A stretch of 10,176 nt of DNA from a bacterium (lineage in GTDB: Bacteria; Cyanobacteriota; Sericytochromatia; S15B-MN24; VGJW01), in NCBI GenBank assembly GCA_021790035.1, contig JAJYIO010000051.1, positions 1-10,176 of the forward strand. Reading direction: 5' to 3'. The notes under the pieces were generated by a model. It had not been told where the DNA came from. It did no database searches and was given only the letters and a program-made list of their open reading frames with translations. The position numbers were made by a program, and so were the translations under genes. The first letter of the stretch is position 1, and every line of letters begins with the position of its first letter. This document shows positions 5,546 through 10,176 of this stretch, in pieces.

Positions 5546-5945
5546 CGTGGAGACCCTTTCTTGAAGCTACGGTCGGACTGACCCCTGAAGCGTTTTCGGA
5601 TCCAGCCCAAACTGAAAGGCTCCAATTGTGATGAACCCAAGAAACTCTCTGGTCATCATAACAGTTAACGGGCGCGAGCGAACCCCTGTGAATTTCCAGA
5701 TTGCCCTCGACCCGTGACCGGCAACGATCTGTTGGCGTGCCAGCCTGCCCTCAGCCGGAAGGGGGGGGGCCAGGGAACCGACGGATTCTCTCCGGTCACT
5801 GGCCGAGCACGGCGAGGGGGGATCTGACGGTCCTGGCCTGGATTATTCGCAGCTGGCGTAGCGAGACCGAGCGGATCGGCCCGAAGGCGAGGCGCGCCAG
5901 GCCCGAAGGGGAAGGTGCTTGGTAGCGGGCCGTGAGTGGTTCGGG
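5546..5945. other. 400-base stretch without a gene
   Basis: This holds the candidate promoter and leader of the zinc-ribbon gene (5546-5663). The rest (5664-5945) is GC-rich with no convincing coding frame. Seen in it: a run of nine G (5761-5769), an 8-bp inverted repeat GTGACCGG/CCGGTCAC (5714-5721 and 5792-5799, 70 nt apart), and a 10-bp direct repeat GGCCCGAAGG (5878-5887 and 5900-5909). I could not assign it to an RNA family. Confidence 0.5.
5655..5663 (-). promoter_or_regulatory. Candidate extended -10 promoter for the zinc-ribbon pair
   Basis: The minus strand reads TGTTATGAT: an extended -10 TG dinucleotide, one base, then TATGAT (5 of 6 consensus). No convincing -35 is present, as is usual for extended -10 promoters. 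A start near 5648 would give a leader of about 100 nt before the ATG at 5545. Confidence 0.4.
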
Positions 5946-6170
5946 CTAGAAGTCGATGCCAATGGCTCGAAGCGCCCATGGCACGACCGTGAGCACGCAT
6001 CCCACCAGCAGGGTGGCCCAGACTCCCCGGACGACGAATGAATAGGCGAGCAGCCCGCCACCGCTCATCATCATCACGGCGTTGGACTCGCTCCTGCCAT
6101 AGCGGAAATAAAAGAGCCCCACGAAGCCGAACAACGTGGAGACGACCAGCGAGGCCGGACTGAAATTCAT
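5946..6170 (-). CDS. Small integral membrane protein, 74 aa
   Basis: Three hydrophobic stretches are seen, about residues 7-22, 30-47 and 50-67, with a short polar loop FRYGRSES (22-29) between the first two. The pattern GFVGLFYFRYGR(S)E...MMSGGGLLAYSFVV...LLVGCVL resembles small proteins of similar length found widely in bacteria, sometimes labelled amino-acid-transport-like without evidence. Function is unknown. The ATG at 6170 has AGGTG 7 nt upstream. It is transcribed away from secY, with about 230 nt between them, so it is a separate unit. No enzyme or ligand motif is visible. Confidence 0.7.
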   Translation of the reverse strand: MNFSPASLVVSTLFGFVGLFYFRYGRSESNAVMMMSGGGLLAYSFVVRGVWATLLVGCVLTVVPWALRAIGIDF

Positions 6171-6286
6171 GCGTACACCTGGCGGACACTAACGAGAGGC
6201 GTCAAGGACCCCATACCCGAGCTGACGGGCAAGAATTCCGCCGAACGGGCCGCGGCCAGCGCTACAGACCGGAGGCGGCGCGATGC

Positions 6287-6315
6287 TGTGCATTTCCTCG
6301 GCGGGCCTGTAGAAT
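6287..6315 (+). promoter_or_regulatory. Candidate promoter of the secY operon
   Basis: TAGAAT (6310-6315, 5 of 6 of the -10 consensus) lies 17 nt after a poor -35, TGTGCA (6287-6292). It points at secY and would give a leader of about 80 nt. The case rests on position and the -10 box; secY needs a promoter here because the gene upstream is on the opposite strand. Confidence 0.4.
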
Positions 6316-6358
6316 GGGTCTTCCGTTGACCTCGGCTTGGGGGTCAAGGGTCGTCATT

Positions 6359-6388
6359 GCGCTCCAGCAGCTGGATCGCCGTTTTTTT
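6359..6388 (+). terminator. Terminator-like hairpin in the secY leader (possible attenuator)
   Basis: GCG-C-TCCAG, loop CAG, CTGGA-T-CGC forms an 8-bp stem with one mismatch (6359-6379), followed by CG and seven T (6382-6388). It ends 13 nt before the secY ATG. A second stem, TTGACC/GGTCAA (6326-6331 and 6342-6347), lies just upstream. The arrangement could reduce transcription into the operon; it is a modest structure and may be chance. Confidence 0.35.
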
Positions 6389-6401
6389 CTGGTCCGAAGA
6401 C

Positions 6402-7799
6402 ATGTTTCAAGGTCAAAGCCAGGCGCAGCAGACGCTGAGCAACCTCTGGCGAGCCCCTGGCCTCAAGGAGAAGATCCTCTTCACCTTCGCCATGCTCGCC
6501 ATCATCCGCTTTGGCGTGCAGATACCGGTCCCCGGGGTCGATCACGACCGGCTGCGCCAGCTGTTCGGCAATGGCAACATGCTCGGCGGCTTCCTCAACA
6601 TGTTCTCGGGCGGCGGCCTGGCGACCTTCTCCGTCACGGCACTGGGCATCATCCCCTACATCAACGCCAGCATCATCATGCAGTTGATGACGTCGGTCAT
6701 CCCCAAGCTGGAGGAATTGCAGAAGGAAGGCGGAGAGGCCGGCCGCCAGAAGATCCAGCAGTGGACGCGCTACGTGACGATCGTCCTGGCGGCGATCCAG
6801 GGGGTCGGCATCACCGACTGGCTGTGGGCCTCCAACATCGTACTCGGGCACCAGAATGGCCAGGGCGGCTTTCCGGTCATGTTCTTCGCCACGACGACGG
6901 TCACGCTGGTCGCCGGTAGCGTCCTCGTGATGTGGCTCGGCGAGCTCATCACCGAGAATGGCATCGGCAACGGCGCCTCGCTGCTGATCATGATCAACAT
7001 CCTCTCGCGCATGCCGAGCTACCTGAACCTCACCAAGCAGGGTGTCGAGGCGGGCAGCTATAGCTGGATCTCGGTGGCCATCCTCCTGGCGGCCTTCATG
7101 GCCATCCTGGTGGCGATCGTGGTCGTGCAGGAGGGCGAGCGCCGCGTGCCCGTGCAAGCGGCCAAGCGGCAAGCTGGGGGCAACGCGTTCGGCGGCGGCC
7201 GGATGAGCTACATCCCCTTCAAGGTCAACATGGGCGGCGTCATGCCGATCATCTTCGCAGTCTCCTTGATGCTCTTCCCGATCACCCTCTCGTCCATGCT
7301 CGGCGGCGGGCACCAGGCCAAGCTCCTGCCCGTCGACTGGAACGTCCTGCACTGGCACTCGCTGGCAGATCTCCGCCACGCGGCGATCTACGCGCTGACC
7401 GAGATGACGATGTCGTTGACAGCCTCGGGCTGGCTTTACGACGCCATCTACTTCGCCCTGATCATCTTCTTCACTTACTTCTACTCGAGCCTGGTCCTCA
7501 ACCCGGCCGAACTCGCCGACAATCTCAAGAAGTACGGCAACTTCATTCCTGGCTACAAGCCCGGCCGGCCGACGGCCGAGTACCTCGAGCGTCTCATCAA
7601 TCGCATCACCTTCATCGGCGCGATGTTCCTGGGCATGGTCGCCCTCCTGCCCAACATCGTGGAGGGGGCAACCGGAATCACCAGCTTCCAGGGGCTGGGT
7701 TCGACCGCACTCCTCATCATCGTGGGTGTCGCGATCGACCTGTACAACCAGCTCCAGACGCACCTACTCGCTCGACAGTACGAAGGCTTTATGAAATAA
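6402..7799 (+). CDS. secY: Preprotein translocase subunit SecY
   Basis: 465 aa, about ten membrane segments, forming the protein-conducting channel of the Sec translocon with SecE and SecG in the cytoplasmic membrane. Recognisable parts: the N-terminal LRxKILFT-type region (LKEKILFTFAML, 21-32), IPVPGVD (41-47), the TM2 region TALGIIPYINASIIMQL (79-95), the cytosolic GERRVPVQ loop (245-252), and the C5 loop IPGYKPGRPTAEYL (382-395), which contacts SecA or the ribosome. The start ATG at 6402 is chosen because family homology begins shortly after it. An in-frame TTG at 6357 would add 15 residues (MRSSSWIAVFFWSED) and overlap the leader hairpin. The Shine-Dalgarno is weak (GAAGA). It heads a tight plus-strand cluster, with adk starting 13 nt after its stop; rplO is not upstream. 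Confidence 0.97.
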   Translation: MFQGQSQAQQTLSNLWRAPGLKEKILFTFAMLAIIRFGVQIPVPGVDHDRLRQLFGNGNMLGGFLNMFSGGGLATFSVTALGIIPYINASIIMQLMTSVIPKLEELQKEGGEAGRQKIQQWTRYVTIVLAAIQGVGITDWLWASNIVLGHQNGQGGFPVMFFATTTVTLVAGSVLVMWLGELITENGIGNGASLLIMINILSRMPSYLNLTKQGVEAGSYSWISVAILLAAFMAILVAIVVVQEGERRVPVQAAKRQAGGNAFGGGRMSYIPFKVNMGGVMPIIFAVSLMLFPITLSSMLGGGHQAKLLPVDWNVLHWHSLADLRHAAIYALTEMTMSLTASGWLYDAIYFALIIFFTYFYSSLVLNPAELADNLKKYGNFIPGYKPGRPTAEYLERLINRITFIGAMFLGMVALLPNIVEGATGITSFQGLGSTALLIIVGVAIDLYNQLQTHLLARQYEGFMK

Positions 7800-7812
7800 T
7801 GAAGGGCTCATT

Positions 7813-8517
7813 ATGCGCGTGATTTTTTTGGGCCCTCAAGGCGTCGGTAAGGGCACCCAGGCGGCTCTCCTGGGAGCCCGATTCGGCATTCCAGCGCTCT
7901 CCACCGGCGAGATGCTGCGGTCTGAAGTCAAGCGCAAGACCGAGATCGGCCAGAAGGCCGATGCGATCATGAAGCGTGGGGATCTCGTGCCGGATGACGT
8001 CATGCTGGCCCTCATCCGCAGCCGGCTGTCCGAGGCCGACGCTCGGTCCGGGTTCATCCTCGACGGCTTCCCGCGCACTCCCGCGCAGGCCGAGGGCCTC
8101 GATGGCACTCTTGCGCACTTCGACACCCAGCTCAACGCGGTGGTGCTGTTCAAGGCGCCGCGGGAGGTCCTCCTGGCGCGCCTCTCTGGCCGGCGCACGT
8201 GCCCCAAGTGCGGGGCCAATTACAACCTCGAGACTCACCCGCCCAAGGCCCAAGGCGTCTGCGACCACGATGGCACCCGGCTGGTCCATCGCGCCGACGA
8301 CACCCCCGAGGCGATCAACCACCGCCTGGAGCTCTACGAGCGGCAAACTGCTCCTCTTGCGGAGTATTACCGCAAGCGGGGCCAGCTCCGGGAGATCGAC
8401 GGCACGCGGCCGATCGATGCCGTCCAGCAGGCCCTGGTGGATGCTCTCGATTCCCAGCGGCAGGCCCCCTCGACGGTTGGCGCCCACCGGACGCCGCAAG
8501 GCTCTGGCTCTGCATGA
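7813..8517 (+). CDS. adk: Adenylate kinase with zinc-binding LID
   Basis: 234 aa. It catalyses ATP + AMP to 2 ADP in the cytoplasm. The P-loop is GPQGVGKGTQ (7-16; the usual form is GPPGAGKGT). The AMP site includes the STGEMLR region (30-36) and DGFPRT (84-89). The LID is the long bacterial form with a structural zinc site Cys130, Cys133, Cys150, Asp153; the same Cys-Cys-Cys-Asp set is known in Bacillus adenylate kinase. The C-terminal tail (about 216-234, QRQAPSTVGAHRTPQGSGSA) goes beyond the usual end and is probably disordered. The ribosome-binding site is GAAGGG about 7 nt before the ATG. Its stop overlaps the map start (ATGA), implying coupled translation in the secY operon. Confidence 0.97.
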   Translation: MRVIFLGPQGVGKGTQAALLGARFGIPALSTGEMLRSEVKRKTEIGQKADAIMKRGDLVPDDVMLALIRSRLSEADARSGFILDGFPRTPAQAEGLDGTLAHFDTQLNAVVLFKAPREVLLARLSGRRTCPKCGANYNLETHPPKAQGVCDHDGTRLVHRADDTPEAINHRLELYERQTAPLAEYYRKRGQLREIDGTRPIDAVQQALVDALDSQRQAPSTVGAHRTPQGSGSA

Positions 8518-9422
8518 AGACTTCGCAGGGCTTCATGGTCCTTTCGCCCGGCGAGCAGCTGGCGATGCGGGAGGCCTGTCGGATCGTGGGCAGGCTGTTG
8601 GCCTACCTGCGCGAGCTGGCCCAGCCGGGCGTCAATACCCGTGAACTCGACGAGGCGGCCGAGGCCTTCATCCTGGCCCAGGGCGGCAAGCCCGCTTTCA
8701 AGGGCATCTACGGTTACAAGCACACGATCTGCGCCTCTGAGAACGAAAAGGTCGTCCACGGGCTCCCGAATCGCCGCCGGTTACAGGAGGGCGACATCCT
8801 CGGACTGGATCTCGGAGCGATCGTCGACGGCATCTACGGCGATGCTGCGATCACCGTGCCCATCGGCCCCGTCAGCGAGTCCGCCGCCGAGCTACTCAAG
8901 GTGACCGAACAATCCCTCTGGCTGGGGATCGTCCAGGCGCGTCCCGGGGCTCATGTGGGCGACGTGGGCGACGCCGTCCAGCGGCACACGGAAGGCCATG
9001 GATTCTCGGTGGTCCGCGATTTCGTGGGCCACGGCATCGGCGATTCCTTGCACCTGCCGCCGCAGGTTCCCAACTTCGGCGTCCGGGGCGATGGGGCCGT
9101 CTTCGTCAAGGGCATGGCGGTTGCCATCGAGCCCATGATCAACCAGGGCACCTTCGCCACTCGCACGCTCGACGACCACTGGACGGTCGTCACCGCCGAC
9201 AAGCGCCTGTCCTGCCACTTCGAGCACACGGTTTTGCTCGGGGACCGTCCCGAGGTCCTCACGTGGGAGGAAGGTCGCGATTACTCGGAGATCCGGGCTG
9301 TCGGCGTCAATCCGGCGGTCTACCAGCCCGAGTCCGAAGGCGAGATCATCGCCACCCTCGATACCCCCCAGCACGACTCGCGTCAGCGGGTTGAAACGCG
9401 TCCTACCGGGAACGTCTTCTAG
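8514..9422 (+). CDS. map: Methionine aminopeptidase, type I
   Basis: 302 aa. It removes the initiator Met from nascent proteins. The five metal ligands are present: Asp99 and Asp110 (LDLGAIVDGIYGDAA), His173 (GHGIGDSLH), Glu206 (AIEPM) and Glu237 (CHFEHTV). His82 (VVHGLP) is the substrate-contacting histidine. The ATG at 8514 overlaps the adk stop as ATGA; codon 8 is a second possible ATG. The longer open frame running back to 8199 lies inside adk and has no family sequence. The catalytic domain ends near 253; about 45 further residues (DYSEIRAVGVNPAVYQPESE onward) form an extension not present in the 264-aa E. coli enzyme. There is no N-terminal SH3-binding or zinc extension, so this is the simple type Ia plan. 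infA follows after 2 nt. Confidence 0.96.
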   Translation: MKTSQGFMVLSPGEQLAMREACRIVGRLLAYLRELAQPGVNTRELDEAAEAFILAQGGKPAFKGIYGYKHTICASENEKVVHGLPNRRRLQEGDILGLDLGAIVDGIYGDAAITVPIGPVSESAAELLKVTEQSLWLGIVQARPGAHVGDVGDAVQRHTEGHGFSVVRDFVGHGIGDSLHLPPQVPNFGVRGDGAVFVKGMAVAIEPMINQGTFATRTLDDHWTVVTADKRLSCHFEHTVLLGDRPEVLTWEEGRDYSEIRAVGVNPAVYQPESEGEIIATLDTPQHDSRQRVETRPTGNVF

Positions 9423-9424
9423 CT

Positions 9425-9643
9425 ATGGGCAAGACTGACACCATCGAAGTCGAAGGCGTCATCCGCGAGAGCCTTCCAAACGCCATGTTCAAGGTCGAGC
9501 TCGAGAACGGGCACCAGGTTCTGGCGCATATCTCGGGCAAGATCCGCAAGCATTTCATCAAGATCCTTCCCGGGGACCGGGTCAAGGTGGAGCTATCACC
9601 CTACGACCTCACCCGGGGTCGAATCACCTACCGAATGAGGTAA
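9425..9643 (+). CDS. infA: Translation initiation factor IF-1, paralogue 2 (ribosomal-operon copy)
   Basis: 72 aa OB-fold protein: IEVEGVIRESLPNAMFKVEL, then GHQVLAHISGKIRKHFIKIL and PGDRVKVELSPYDL. This is the canonical sequence, very close to IF-1 encoded in the same place in Cyanobacteria and many other bacteria, so it is probably the housekeeping copy. It starts 2 nt after the map stop, with rpmJ 13 nt after its own stop. No strong Shine-Dalgarno precedes the ATG, which suggests translation by coupling to map. The other IF-1 gene in this window, at 4270, is its diverged partner. Confidence 0.97.
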   Translation: MGKTDTIEVEGVIRESLPNAMFKVELENGHQVLAHISGKIRKHFIKILPGDRVKVELSPYDLTRGRITYRMR

Positions 9644-9656
9644 GACCGGAGGAATT

Positions 9657-9770
9657 ATGAAAGTCCGTGCTTCCGTCAAGGCCATCTGCGACAAGTGCAA
9701 GGTAATCAAGCGCCATCGCAAGGTGATGGTCATCTGCGAGAACCCCAAGCACAAGCAGCGGCAAGGCTGA
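9657..9770 (+). CDS. rpmJ: 50S ribosomal protein L36
   Basis: 37 aa, beginning MKVRASVKAICDKCKVIKRH. This is the zinc-ribbon (C+) form, with ligands Cys11, Cys14, Cys27 and His32; the end NPKHKQRQG is typical. L36 is the smallest large-subunit protein and stabilises 23S rRNA near the L7/L12 stalk base. A strong GGAGG lies 5 nt before the ATG. The position between infA and rpsM is the conserved one. Since the zinc form is encoded here, a zinc-free (C-) copy could exist elsewhere, but none is in the window. Confidence 0.97.
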   Translation: MKVRASVKAICDKCKVIKRHRKVMVICENPKHKQRQG

Positions 9771-9796
9771 GCTGAGAAACAGGAGAGACCAACTCT

Positions 9797-10168
9797 ATGG
9801 CACGTATTGCCGGTGTCGACCTTCCCCGCGAGAAGCGGGTGGAGATCGGCCTGACCTACATCTTCGGAATAGGTCTGACCACCTCCAAGCACATCCTCGA
9901 GCGGACGGGCATTAGCCCCGATACCCGCGTCAAGGACCTGACCGAGGCCGAGGTTGCCAAGCTCCGTGAGGAGATCGACCGCAACCACCAGGTGGAGGGA
10001 GATCTCCGCCGCTCGGTCAGCATGAACATCAAGCGCCTGATCGAGATCGGGAGCTACCGGGGCATCCGGCACCGCCGGGGCCTGCCTTCCCGCGGTCAGC
10101 GGACCAAGACCAACGCCCGCACCCGCCGCGGAGCCAAGAAGACCGTCGCCGGCAAGAAGAAGGCGTAG
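9797..10168 (+). CDS. rpsM: 30S ribosomal protein S13
   Basis: 123 aa, complete. It starts MARIAGVDLPREKRVEIGLT, has the helix-two-turn-helix region (YIFGIGLTTSKHILERTGI), the conserved GSYRGIRHRRGLPSRGQRTK segment that contacts 16S rRNA in the subunit head, and a lysine-rich tail ending TVAGKKKA that reaches P-site tRNA. The tail and the opening residues are close to cyanobacterial S13. AGGAGA precedes the ATG by 9 nt. The gap from rpmJ is 26 nt. In other genomes rpsK, rpsD and rpoA follow; only 8 bases remain after the stop here, so this cannot be seen. Confidence 0.97.
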   Translation: MARIAGVDLPREKRVEIGLTYIFGIGLTTSKHILERTGISPDTRVKDLTEAEVAKLREEIDRNHQVEGDLRRSVSMNIKRLIEIGSYRGIRHRRGLPSRGQRTKTNARTRRGAKKTVAGKKKA

Positions 10169-10176
10169 GGTCTTTT

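Noticed and set aside
5714..5799. GTGACCGG/CCGGTCAC inverted repeat as a riboswitch or structured RNA
   Set aside because: Only 8 bp with a 70-nt loop; I could not match the enclosed sequence to any known RNA family.
5701..5925. A 74-codon plus-strand frame
   Set aside because: Arg/Pro-rich, crosses a G9 run, no ribosome-binding site and no recognisable domain.
6357..6401. TTG start at 6357 for secY
   Set aside because: It would add 15 unrelated residues; the canonical SecY N-terminus fits ATG 6402. Not fully excluded, because AAGGG lies 6 nt before the TTG.
6354..7763. A 469-codon open frame on the minus strand
   Set aside because: Antisense shadow of secY with a His/Asp/Glu/Arg-rich composition; secY is unmistakable.
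8199..8513. Upstream extension of map to 407 aa
   Set aside because: The added sequence lies within adk in another frame and has no family character; ATG 8514 with the ATGA overlap is the normal start.
1..10176. tRNA, rRNA, CRISPR array, insertion sequence, phage or toxin-antitoxin genes
   Set aside because: Looked for T-loop motifs, repeat-spacer arrays, terminal inverted repeats and transposase or integrase motifs on both strands; none seen.

Overview
The window is GC-rich bacterial chromosome with two unrelated halves. The best-supported taxonomic hint is weak. The order secY-adk-map-infA-rpmJ-rpsM, the L36 and S13 sequences (S13 ends in a ...TVAGKKK-type tail) and the second IF-1 look like Cyanobacteria and their relatives (Terrabacteria). 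The high GC and the absence of any photosynthesis gene would fit a non-photosynthetic relative, but this is inference only. There is no rRNA, tRNA, CRISPR array, insertion sequence or prophage gene.

Region 1 (1-2313, minus strand) is a complete magnesium-homeostasis unit. It has a TTGACA/TAACGT promoter, an M-box (ykoK) Mg2+ riboswitch, a mutually exclusive antiterminator/terminator, a short stretch with three strong or moderate translation starts in three different frames, an Nramp-related transporter whose metal-site residues are those of the Mg2+-transporting NRMT clade, and the start of a PRC-barrel protein that very probably continues into MgtE_N/CBS domains beyond the left edge. Riboswitch, transporter signature and partner gene all point to Mg2+ independently.

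Region 2 (2530-4488, plus strand) is a DEAD-box RNA helicase with a DbpA-type RNA-binding domain (DeaD/CsdA-like). It is followed by a TTG-initiated IF-1 paralogue and a 13-bp perfect hairpin. Region 3 (4576-6170, minus strand) holds small genes: a 103-aa orphan, a basic Ser-Gly-Pro-repeat protein translationally coupled to a double zinc-ribbon protein, a 400-base gap, and a 74-aa membrane protein.

Region 4 (6402-10168, plus strand) is the distal part of the spc/alpha ribosomal-protein operon: secY, adk, map, a second infA, rpmJ and rpsM. The usual upstream partner rplO is absent, so secY heads the transcript here, behind a candidate promoter and a terminator-like leader hairpin. The genes are tightly spaced (13-nt gap, ATGA overlap, 2-nt gap) and supply protein export, AMP phosphorylation, N-terminal Met removal and translation initiation/ribosome parts.
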